This document shows positions 1 to 8,000 of a stretch of 8,880 nucleotides of DNA, piece by piece. A model generated the notes under the pieces. That model was not told the DNA's origin. It saw only the letters and a list, made by a program, of their open reading frames with translations, and did no database searches. Position 1 is the stretch's first letter. Every line of letters starts with the position of its first letter. This stretch comes from Prevotellaceae bacterium (GTDB lineage Bacteria; Bacteroidota; Bacteroidia; Bacteroidales; Bacteroidaceae), in assembly GCA_030523505.1 (NCBI GenBank), contig JAUNIK010000092.1, positions 1 through 8,880 on the forward strand. Direction: 5' to 3'. Made by a program: the position numbers and the translations under genes.

Positions 1-546
1 GATATAGTCAGGACCGAGGTGTGGGTCAGTCTGTGACAATGGAGAAACCTCTGTTACACAACGCATTGCTGACCAGTAAGTCTCCAAAGCGCCATAAGAG
101 TTTTCCTCACCCCATGTGTACTCTGTTCTACCACCCTGAATTGTTGGCATGTAGTAACCAGCAGCACCTTCCTGCTGCCATGCGAAGTTACCGTCAGCAT
201 TGATGTAGTCTGAGCAGTCAGAACCACGCCAGTTCCAATCAGAGTTAGCCTTGTTTGTGCACTGGTTAACGAGCTCGAAGTCTGTGTAAGGAGCAACTGC
301 TACATAAGCTGGGTAGAAACCCATACCATCCTTACCGAAAGCGAAAGAGTAAGAACCTGCAGGACGTGTGTAGTAAACACCCTCAGCAACATTCTTCTTA
401 GGACCAGCAACTGCTGCCATAGTCTGCTGCTTAGCAACGAGAGCCTGCTGAGCCTTTACCTGAGTCTTTGCTACTGGCTGGAAAGCCTGAGCGTTTGCTG
501 TCATTGCAGAAACTGCAACTGCAGCGAGGAGTAAAAGTTTTTTCAT
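1..546 (-). CDS. exported protein of unknown family, N-terminal part (3' end beyond the window)
   Basis: I do not recognise this family. An open frame of 182 codons runs from the ATG at 546 to the left edge without a stop, so the C-terminus is missing. The start is set by a clear Sec signal peptide: MKK, a hydrophobic core of Leu/Ala/Val (about residues 4-16), then ANA|Q giving cleavage after residue 19. There is no lipobox cysteine, so it is not a lipoprotein, unlike the three genes preceding it in the transcription direction. Residues 20-50 are rich in Gln, Ala, Lys and Val and look like a flexible or helical linker. From residue 55 the sequence becomes rich in Tyr, Trp, Gly and Asn (for example VYYTRPAGSYSF and DWNWRG), as in beta-rich surface or secreted domains; Cys96, Cys111 and Cys163 could form disulfides. 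It is transcribed in the same direction as the SusCD operon, 103 bases downstream of the DUF4302 gene. It could be a secreted partner of the uptake system, or an independent gene. A type IX secretion C-terminal domain cannot be judged here. Confidence 0.8.
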   Translation of the reverse strand, partial: MKKLLLLAAVAVSAMTANAQAFQPVAKTQVKAQQALVAKQQTMAAVAGPKKNVAEGVYYTRPAGSYSFAFGKDGMGFYPAYVAVAPYTDFELVNQCTNKANSDWNWRGSDCSDYINADGNFAWQQEGAAGYYMPTIQGGRTEYTWGEENSYGALETYWSAMRCVTEVSPLSQTDPHLGPDYI

Positions 547-597
547 AAATGTAAAAATTAAGTTAAAAAATTGTTTTCTATTCTTTTGTTTAAGCTA

Positions 598-627
598 TGG
601 AGGCTATCAAATGTCAGACAGCCTCCA
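598..627 (-). repeat. 30-base hairpin between the DUF4302 gene and the exported-protein gene
   Basis: On the minus strand the arms TGGAGGCTGTC and GATAGCCTCCA pair over 11 positions (ten Watson-Crick, one G-U) around the 8-base loop TGACATTT. It begins 22 bases after the stop codon of the DUF4302 gene and lies 51 bases before the next ATG. No run of T follows it (the downstream sequence is TAGCTTAAAC), so it is not a standard intrinsic terminator. It may stabilise the 3' end of the operon mRNA, act as an attenuator or processing site, or be a factor-assisted terminator. I saw no convincing Bacteroidota promoter between the hairpin and the downstream gene. Confidence 0.7.
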
Positions 628-649
628 CGACTTTATACCTTATTATATT

Positions 650-2017
650 TTAGAAAGTAGGAGAAGTTACGAAGAACTTATCGCCTGAGTAGAACTTCAC
701 TGTAGAGAGGTTCAATGGTGAGTCGTAGTGTGTCACCTTGAATGAACCGCTCAACAAGTTGAAGAATGTTGCAATTGAAGGTACCGAGTTCAACAGAGAC
801 TCACCACTTGCATTGTTTGGACCTACATACTGGAAAGACAATGAGCCATCAGCGTTCTGAGTGAAGTTGAAATCATAGTTGGTCGATACATTCTGCTTCT
901 TGTTGTTACGGTAAGCAACAGTTGCACGATAACCATCCTCGTTCTTCTTGAACTTGATATTGTTGAATGTGTACTTCACTGCACCAAACTCATCCTTGAT
1001 GGCGTTGAGTGCATTTGTGATGTCAGTAGAAGCCTCCATTGTTGCAGCGAAGTTGAGAGTAGCGAAGTGCTCAATTCTCTCAGCCATGAACTCAGTAGCA
1101 TCAGGACCAGTGATAGAGTTGTTGCTGTCGGTAACACCGATGAACTTCTGTGCATTGGCATCGTAAACGAACTCCTGCTCTGATACCTCCTCAGCCACCT
1201 TGATAGCATTGCGGAAACGAACATTGTATGTGTAGTTATCCTTTGTACCATGACGGGTTACGAGGATTGGGCGAACCACCTTTGTGAAGGTAGAGTCAGA
1301 ACCGCAAGGCCACATCTTTACGATACCATGCTGGCCACCGTCCTGAGCCATAATCATATTGTAGCTCTCCTCGCCGATGTTTACAACCACATTGTTTGGA
1401 GCCTTAGGGTCGAATGCCTTGTTTGTGAAGTTTCTTACATCGGTAAGATACTCCTGGAAGTCGGTCTCCTCATCGAGGCGTGTCATACGAGAGTATGCAC
1501 CACGCTTCTTACCCTTGAGCAGGATATAGTCGCCGTTCTCTGGCACATCAACCATCACGAACTCATAGTCGCCTTCCATACCCTTACCAGTCTCATCCTC
1601 TGAGGTACCAGCGATATCCTCAGGCACTGAGAATGCGTGGATACAGTTGTTATGAGAGTTGAAAGAGAGTACAGGACCGTTATCAGTAATAACCTCCCAT
1701 ACAGAGCGGTCTTCCTCGTAAGTGTTGTGTGACATGAAGTTGTACATACCTACAACAACAGACTTGTCAGCCTCAAACTTAGCCAACATGAGGAAGCCTG
1801 CACCCTTCAGAGGGAGATCCTCATCGGTAGAAGAGTGTGGGAAGTACTCCAAAGCCCAACCATGCTTTGAGTCAAGGATGCGCTGAGAGTAGAGGTCGCT
1901 TGCCTCATTCAATCGCTCGGTAGCAGACTTATCGAACAAGAGGTCCTCCTCAGAGACACAAGATGTTGTGGCAAAGAGGGCTGCGCCTAAAAATATAATT
2001 GAAAGAATCTTTTTCAT
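650..2017 (-). CDS. DUF4302-type surface lipoprotein
   Basis: This 455-residue protein resembles the DUF4302 family (PF14135), which occurs beside SusC/SusD pairs in Bacteroidota and has no established biochemical role. A lipoprotein signal peptide ends at Cys20 (context ATTSC), followed by VSEED, an acidic stretch like Bacteroidota surface-export signals. The strongest family-like segment is at residues 32-60: ATERLNEASDLY, then an ILDSKHGW stretch and EYFP, matching the SA-x-ERL ... Y ... L-x-S-x-x-GW ... Y-x-P pattern I associate with DUF4302. No catalytic motif is visible. The start at 2017 gives an intact signal peptide. It begins 28 bases after the metallopeptidase stop; the only SD-like string, AGGA, is about 16 bases from the ATG, too distant to be persuasive. 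It is probably the last gene of the compact operon. A substrate-binding or complex-scaffolding role is inferred from position only; family assignment is from motif memory. Confidence 0.8.
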   Translation of the reverse strand: MKKILSIIFLGAALFATTSCVSEEDLLFDKSATERLNEASDLYSQRILDSKHGWALEYFPHSSTDEDLPLKGAGFLMLAKFEADKSVVVGMYNFMSHNTYEEDRSVWEVITDNGPVLSFNSHNNCIHAFSVPEDIAGTSEDETGKGMEGDYEFVMVDVPENGDYILLKGKKRGAYSRMTRLDEETDFQEYLTDVRNFTNKAFDPKAPNNVVVNIGEESYNMIMAQDGGQHGIVKMWPCGSDSTFTKVVRPILVTRHGTKDNYTYNVRFRNAIKVAEEVSEQEFVYDANAQKFIGVTDSNNSITGPDATEFMAERIEHFATLNFAATMEASTDITNALNAIKDEFGAVKYTFNNIKFKKNEDGYRATVAYRNNKKQNVSTNYDFNFTQNADGSLSFQYVGPNNASGESLLNSVPSIATFFNLLSGSFKVTHYDSPLNLSTVKFYSGDKFFVTSPTF

Positions 2018-2045
2018 TTCTTTTTGATTTTTCCTAAGTTACTGA

Positions 2046-3248
2046 TTACTGAACCTTCAACTTGTAGATCTCATCGGTGAGCTTATCGATAAGACGAGGG
2101 AAGCCACCTTCTGGGTTTGTGAGGCGGTTAACGAGACGGCCTCTTGAATCGCGTGCCCATGTTCCGTCAGGGTTCTTCACGTACATACGCTCCTGAACCA
2201 TTGCGCGGAGCTGGTCAACATCCATATGATAGTTCTCATCAAGCCACTCGCGTACCATCTGGAGCTTCTCCATGATGACCTCGTAACCGTTGTTGCCATC
2301 GACATTCTTTGGAATTGGGTTACCCTCTGCATCATAGATGATGCTGTCATCATCGTTACGCTCATAGACACGACGGTAGATCTTGTTCTCACCGTTCTCG
2401 TTTGCCTTGAAGTAACCGATAGTATCGAGGTTGTTTGAACCTGCAATCATCTTCATGTAAGTACCAAAGTCCTCGCAGTCAACCTCTTCCCAGTCGTAGG
2501 TAGCAGTGTTCATCATTGCGTTCCAGTCGAGCTCGTCGCGGGTAACATAGTTTGCGAGTACCTCTACCCAGTCTTCACCAGGCTGGCTTGAAGCATAAGG
2601 AGTAACGAAGCCCTTACCGAGAACTACTGAGTCAGCAGCCTCTGTCCAACCCATTGAGTCGTAGAGACCTACAGAAACGAGGTTGAACTTTGTTGGGCGG
2701 AGATGAGTCTGGTCGAGGATATGACCGAACTCATGGTGCATAGTCTTGAAGAAGTACTCGTTCATCATCTCAATGTCAGAGCAGTTGAGGTTGTCAACAT
2801 TGTAGAGAGAGATCTTGATACCACCTTCAGCCACACCGAGAGTCTCGGTACCCTGTGTAGGGTTGTAGTTCTTAGAACCGATAACGTGGATGATACGTGG
2901 GCTGTACTTCTTGAGGAACACTTCCTTCTCACCAGCGAGAGTTGCATAGCAGTCGAACCAGAGCCACTTTGAGAGGGCAGCCAACTGAACGCTCTTATCG
3001 TAAGGAGCAGGTGTGAGGTTCTTATCCATATCCGAGCCGACATCCTCCATGCGATAGATGAACTTCACATTGTAAGGCTGCAAGAACTCACGCTTCACGA
3101 ATGAATCGAGAGGGAATGTGTATGCAGTCTGATCGAGAGGATAATCTGTTGTGTCATAGATTGAATCTGTGAAATTATCATCGCTACATGATACCATGCC
3201 GACGAAGGCGATTACTGCCAAAAGACTAATCTTCAGTATTGATTTCAT
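2046..3248 (-). CDS. SusCD-associated zinc metallohydrolase (putative metallopeptidase) lipoprotein
   Basis: This 400-residue lipoprotein carries the zincin motif HEFGH at residues 172-176 (inside MHHEFGHILDQT). His172 and His176 would bind zinc and Glu173 would be the catalytic base; all are intact. A third ligand is not certain; Glu225 or Glu229 in GEDWVEVLANY is the best candidate, about 50 residues downstream, as in gluzincin-like peptidases. The signal peptide ends at Cys21 (MVSC) followed by SDD, so it should be lipidated and probably displayed on the cell surface. It fits the family named substrate import-associated zinc metallohydrolase lipoprotein (TIGR04549; related to the putative zinc-binding metallopeptidase domain PF15890), defined by linkage to SusC/SusD genes. 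The substrate is unknown; cutting of proteins or peptides before import is the simplest role. Its start is supported by an AGGAGGG site 8 bases upstream and lies 16 bases after the SusD stop, so the two genes are almost certainly cotranscribed. Confidence 0.9.
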   Translation of the reverse strand: MKSILKISLLAVIAFVGMVSCSDDNFTDSIYDTTDYPLDQTAYTFPLDSFVKREFLQPYNVKFIYRMEDVGSDMDKNLTPAPYDKSVQLAALSKWLWFDCYATLAGEKEVFLKKYSPRIIHVIGSKNYNPTQGTETLGVAEGGIKISLYNVDNLNCSDIEMMNEYFFKTMHHEFGHILDQTHLRPTKFNLVSVGLYDSMGWTEAADSVVLGKGFVTPYASSQPGEDWVEVLANYVTRDELDWNAMMNTATYDWEEVDCEDFGTYMKMIAGSNNLDTIGYFKANENGENKIYRRVYERNDDDSIIYDAEGNPIPKNVDGNNGYEVIMEKLQMVREWLDENYHMDVDQLRAMVQERMYVKNPDGTWARDSRGRLVNRLTNPEGGFPRLIDKLTDEIYKLKVQ

Positions 3249-3256
3249 ATTCTATG

Positions 3257-3263
3257 CCCTCCT
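3257..3263 (-). promoter_or_regulatory. near-consensus Shine-Dalgarno site for the metallopeptidase gene
   Basis: The minus strand reads TAATAGGAGGGCATAGAAT before the ATG at 3248. AGGAGGG is separated from the start by 8 bases, a textbook spacing, and the first three bases, TAA, are the SusD stop codon. The other complete genes here lack such a site and have A-rich leaders, as is usual in Bacteroidota, where Shine-Dalgarno pairing is used little. The site decides the start of the gene. Confidence 0.75.
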
Positions 3264-3264
3264 A

Positions 3265-5016
3265 TTAATTATCTGTTGTAACTACCAATTCCTTAGTGCT
3301 GTATGATGGGTTCTCAGCACGGCCAGATACGTAACGTGATGACTCGAGACCAGCAGAGATTGTCTCCCAAGGTACCTCGATAGCACGGCGTGGGTCGTTG
3401 CTGCCCAACTCGAATACTTCCTGCTCAGCACCAACCTCGTGAGTGTAAGGCATACCCCAACGCTTGAGGTCGAAGAAACGCAAGCCCTCGAACATATTCT
3501 CGAAACGACGGAACTCGTTAAGACAGTTCATGTAAGGGATAGCCTCCTCAGGAACCTTGTAAGTAGGGTCGATGGTCTGAGTGAAGTCCCAGCTGTCGAA
3601 ACAGTTAGCACGCTTCTTTGTCTCGGTGTTTGTATAGTTCTTGAGGATGAGATCCACAGTGAGGTCACGCCAGTAAGCCTTGTATGTCTCCTGTGTCTTC
3701 TCCGAGAGGTGTGTGAAACAGCTGTTCCAGTACCAGATGAGGTCCTGAGCACCACCCTTGATATCACCTGTCATGAACTTTGCCTCAGCACGCTCGAGAA
3801 GGAGCTCTGCTGCTGTGAAGGTACGCTGAACGATATGTGGATAACCGATACCTGCGAGCTTGTCTGAGTACTCGAACTTCTCACCAATCTTTGAAGAGAA
3901 GAAACCGTAGTCCTTAGTGCTGCTTGCGAAGAGCATACCAGCTACGACTGCCTGGATAGGACAGATGTAACCGCTCCAAAGACCTGAACTTGTACGAACC
4001 ATCATTACCTCAGAAGCCTTAGGGCCAGCGAGTGAGTAGCGATAGCCGAAGCAACGACGCTGAAGGAGTGAACCAGTGATTGACAACATGAGGTTGTTGT
4101 TCTGGTTAGGGTTCTGCCATACTGTAGCGTAGTCGCTGAGGTAAGAACAGTCATCGAAACCTGTATAGTCGAGCATCATCTTGCCTACTGAAGCTGAGTC
4201 AGTACCAAGAACCTCGTTAGCGTGCTCGATAACCTTTGCCCAGTCACGTGTATAGAGATAGAAACGTGCAGCGAAAGCGTGAGCAGCCTGCGAGTTGAAG
4301 TGATGCTTGTAAGAACCGATGTATGAGTCAGAGATGTTTGGAAGAGCCTCCTCGAGGTCCTGCTTGATCAACTGGTATGTATCCCATACGTTACCGCGGT
4401 CGTACTCTACCTTTGATACTGTCTCTGGCTCTGTCATGTAGGTAACACCAATCTCGTTCTTGCTTACAGACTCAGTCTTGTATGCCTGTGAGAATACGTT
4501 TACGAGACAGAAGTGGTCCCATGCACGGAGGATCTGAGCCTCTGCACGGAGAGCCTTACCTCTCTCAGTCTCTACACCGCCGTTCTCGCGCTTGATGTTG
4601 TCAAGAGCCTGGAGGCAGTAGTTGGTGTTGGCGATCGACATATAATAACCTGACCAGAGTGAACCTGGAGAGTCGTATGAGCTGTAAGTAGCCGACTTAG
4701 CGTCTTCGAACTTGAACATCTCATCGTCCCAACGGTCGTAAGCGCTATAGTTATAATATGTGATAATCTGCTTCTTGTTTGGGTTTGATGGGAGGTGAGG
4801 ACACTGGTTGTCCAAGAGGTTGTCGCTCGACAACTCTGCCACCCATGCGAAGTTTGCATCTGGATAGGCAGTCATGAGAAGCTCCTGAACGTCGTTCTCG
4901 GTATTGATCTCTGAACGCTCATCAGGCAACTTGTCGAGGAAGTCGCTACATGAAGTGAGCGCCATACCTGCAAAGAGTGCCAATGCAAACACCTTATATA
5001 TATTGTTCTTTTTCAT
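3265..5016 (-). CDS. SusD/RagB family outer-membrane substrate-binding lipoprotein
   Basis: SusD-type proteins form the lid over a SusC barrel, capture the substrate on the cell surface and hand it to the transporter. This 583-residue protein has a signal peptide ending at Cys23 (ALTSC) and the characteristic mature start CSDFLDKLPDE. The N-terminal half has the alpha-helical TPR-like character of the family (SusD-like, PF14322). The C-terminal RagB/SusD signature (PF07980) lies at residues 502-522: FRRFENMFEGLRFFDLKRWG, with the typical EG-x-RFFDLKRWG core, followed by DPRRAIEVP near the C-terminus. Its length is normal for the family. It starts 49 bases after the SusC stop, the standard susC-susD order. 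Aromatic and polar residues are abundant but the ligand cannot be read from sequence; relatives bind glycans (SusD) or peptides (RagB). The linked metallohydrolase favours peptides, as inference only. Confidence 0.96.
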   Translation of the reverse strand: MKKNNIYKVFALALFAGMALTSCSDFLDKLPDERSEINTENDVQELLMTAYPDANFAWVAELSSDNLLDNQCPHLPSNPNKKQIITYYNYSAYDRWDDEMFKFEDAKSATYSSYDSPGSLWSGYYMSIANTNYCLQALDNIKRENGGVETERGKALRAEAQILRAWDHFCLVNVFSQAYKTESVSKNEIGVTYMTEPETVSKVEYDRGNVWDTYQLIKQDLEEALPNISDSYIGSYKHHFNSQAAHAFAARFYLYTRDWAKVIEHANEVLGTDSASVGKMMLDYTGFDDCSYLSDYATVWQNPNQNNNLMLSITGSLLQRRCFGYRYSLAGPKASEVMMVRTSSGLWSGYICPIQAVVAGMLFASSTKDYGFFSSKIGEKFEYSDKLAGIGYPHIVQRTFTAAELLLERAEAKFMTGDIKGGAQDLIWYWNSCFTHLSEKTQETYKAYWRDLTVDLILKNYTNTETKKRANCFDSWDFTQTIDPTYKVPEEAIPYMNCLNEFRRFENMFEGLRFFDLKRWGMPYTHEVGAEQEVFELGSNDPRRAIEVPWETISAGLESSRYVSGRAENPSYSTKELVVTTDN

Positions 5017-5065
5017 TTTCTCTATTTTCGAAATGTAATTCGTTATTATTCTCTTTTATGTCAGA

Positions 5066-8000
5066 TTAGATACCAAGACGGAGTGTGAAGGTGATCTGCT
5101 TTGACAATGGGCTGGCAACACCACCGGCGTTTACGAACTCTGGGTCCTGACCGTTCAACTTCTTGTCAGAGTAGAGGAGCAAGAGGTTGGTAGCGTCAAG
5201 CTTTACAGAGCAGTTCGACAAACGGATCTTGTTCACGATAGAGCGTGGGAGATCGTAAGTCAGGGATACATCCTTCAAACGGATGAAACCACCGTTAGCA
5301 ACGCGGGCTGTTGAATAGTTGTAAGCATTGTAAGCGTAGCCGAGGTAGTTGTCGTTCTTTACCTGACGAACGCTGGCAATAGCAGGGATGTCTGTTACAT
5401 TCTCATCACCAGGGATTACCCAACGGTTCTTGAACTCCTTAGGCATAGCCGACATATCAGAGTAAGAAGCTGAGAATACAGGATCAAGACGGATTGCATT
5501 TCCGAAGCTGTAGGTGATGAAGACATTCAACTTCAAGTTCTTCCAAGAGATTGAGTTGTTCATACCACCAGTGATTGTTGGCTCTGTTGGACCTTCATAC
5601 TTCAAGAAGTCGAGCTTGTCGTACTCCTGGAAGTTGATATCGGTTGTTGTAACATCGCCGTTCTCATTGATGATCTGTGGGATACCCTCATCGTTAAGAC
5701 CTACGAATGGGATTGAGAAGAGAGCACGGTGGTCGTACCCAACGCGTGTATAACCGCTTGTACCAACAAGGTCGATGACACGGGTCTGTGCCAAGAGGTC
5801 GGTAATCTCTGTCTTACTGTAAGAGAATGTGAAGTCAGTACCCCACTTCCAGTCCTGAGTAACGATGTTCTGGGTTGTGAGGGTTGCCTCCATACCGTGC
5901 GACTTCATACTTGCCACGTTAGCGAACTTGCGGATCTCACCACCGATACCTTGAGTATTCATGTAACCCATGAGGTCGAAGTTGTCACGCCAGTAGAAGT
6001 CGGTAACGAGGTTGATGCGGTTCTTGAGGAAACCGAGGTCAACACCGATGTTGAACTCGTTCTTCTTCTCGTATGTCAAATCGCTGTTACCGAGACTGTA
6101 GAGAGCCTTACCTGTCTCCTGAAGGTCGCCCTGTGGACGCCATGCTGTGTAAGCACGGAAGATTGGGTAAGCGTTCGAAGCTGTTGTCTGCTCACCTACG
6201 AGTGAGTAAGAGAGACGGATTGCAGCGTGAGTCATGGCACCCTGAGTCTGCTCTGACCACTTCTGGAAGAATGGCTCCTCGTGGATGTTCCAGCTTGTAG
6301 AAACGTTCCATGTAGGCAACCAACGTGAAGAGCGAGCCTTACCCAACTGGTTTGAACCGTCGTAACGGCCAGTGAGGTTGAGTGAGTAGCGACCCTTGTA
6401 TGAGTAGTTGGCATTTGCGAAGTAAGCAAGACGGCGGTTCCATGCCTTTGAGAATGTAGTGAGCTCAGTACCCTCCTCCTTCATCTGCTTGAAGAGTGCA
6501 GGAGTGATGATAACGGTACGGCTGTTCTCATAGTCAACACCGTAGTCAGTGTGCTGATAAGCATCGTAGTCAGCATTGTTTGCTTCCATACCACCCATGA
6601 TATTGAAGATGTGAGTATCGTTCCACACCTTATTATAATTAATAGTACCACGGAAGTCGAGCTGATTTACCGAGTTGCGGTTCAATGTGTAGATACCACC
6701 CTTTGGCATTACAGATACTGGCAGTGAGTTTGGCTGATCAGGGTCAGTGTACAAGAATGTATTGTTGTACATGATGTTTGGATTGTCAACACCTGCGCGG
6801 TAAGTGTTAGCCTGGTTAGAGTTGTTCATTACGAAGTGCTCACGGGTAGAGTTGTTTGTACGGTAGCTACCCAAGAGGTTGATCTCAAGGCCCTGGATTG
6901 GCTTGTAAGAAAGCTCGCCCTGGAACTTGATATCGTTCACATTGATGTCGATATAGTTCTGATCCAACTCATCAAAGATGTTGAAGTCAGCATAGTTACG
7001 CTTGTAGTTTCCGCTTGGATCAAGTGTACGGCTGGTGTTCAAACAGTAGCTGAATGGGTTGATATCGAATGAACGGTTCACAGCACCTGACACAACATCG
7101 ACAGAACGGTTCAGTGTACCTGGAGCCTTCTGGTCACGAGTGTTGGCGTTGGTGCGGAGTGTCAATGTAACCTGCTTTGAGAGGTTGAACGAAGCATTGA
7201 GGTTTGCTGTATAACGAGCAACGTTTGAGTCGATATACCAACCTGGATCGTTGTAAGCAGATACAGAAGCATAGAGGTTAGCACGGTCAGAACCAGTAGA
7301 GATACTTACCGAGTGGTTCATCATGATGTTATCCTTGAACAGGAGATCGAACCAGTCAGTGTTACGGAACTCAGCCTCCTGGAGGTACTTGTTCATAGCA
7401 GCCTGTGTGAAAGGCAACTCAAACTGACCTGTCTGCTCGTTGTACTGGTCCATCTTGTGGTACAACTGACCGTAAAGACCTGAAGTAGAGCTGTTTGCAA
7501 GAGAAGAGAACTCCAACCAGCCCTTTGCCTCCATTTCCTTGTAGATACCCATCTGCTCCTGAGAGTTACAGATGTTGTATGTGCTGTAAGAAGGCTTCAT
7601 ACGGTATGTGAACTCACCGGTATAGTTGATTGAAGTATGACCAGCACGACCCTTCTTTGTGGTTACAACAACCACACCAGCCATGGCGCGAGCACCATAG
7701 ATAGAAGTAGCCGAACCGTCCTTCAGTACCTGGAACGACTCGATATCGTCAGCGTTCAAACCAGCGATAGCATTCGAGATAAGGGTTACAGCGTCACCTG
7801 AAGAAAGGTCGTCAGCGTCAACGTTAACAGCATCCTCCATGATCACACCATCGACAACCCAGAGAGGTGAAGAACTACCGTAGATAGAGGTAGCACCACG
7901 AACCTTGATCTTTGGAGCAGTACCGAAGGTGCTCGATACGTTCTGCACAGACACACCGGCAGCACGACCTTCGAGAGCACGAGAAACATCGGCAATACCA

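Noticed and set aside
21..296. Small open frames on both strands inside the partial exported-protein gene
   Set aside because: They overlap the continuous 182-codon frame that has a proper signal peptide, and they lack starts or motifs of their own.
598..627. Calling the hairpin an intrinsic terminator
   Set aside because: No T tract follows the stem on either strand: TAGCTTAAAC on the minus strand and CGACTTTATA on the plus strand.
1250..1603. Plus-strand open frame of 117 codons inside the DUF4302 gene
   Set aside because: It is an antisense shadow; the minus-strand frame has a signal peptide and a family motif.
3439..3867. Plus-strand open frame of 142 codons inside the SusD gene
   Set aside because: It is antisense to the conserved SusD C-terminal domain and shows no features of its own.
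5729..6205. Plus-strand open frame of 158 codons inside the SusC gene
   Set aside because: It is antisense to the unmistakable SusC barrel region. Its Val/Thr/Leu/Glu-heavy composition is a mirror of the sense codons, with no signal or family match.
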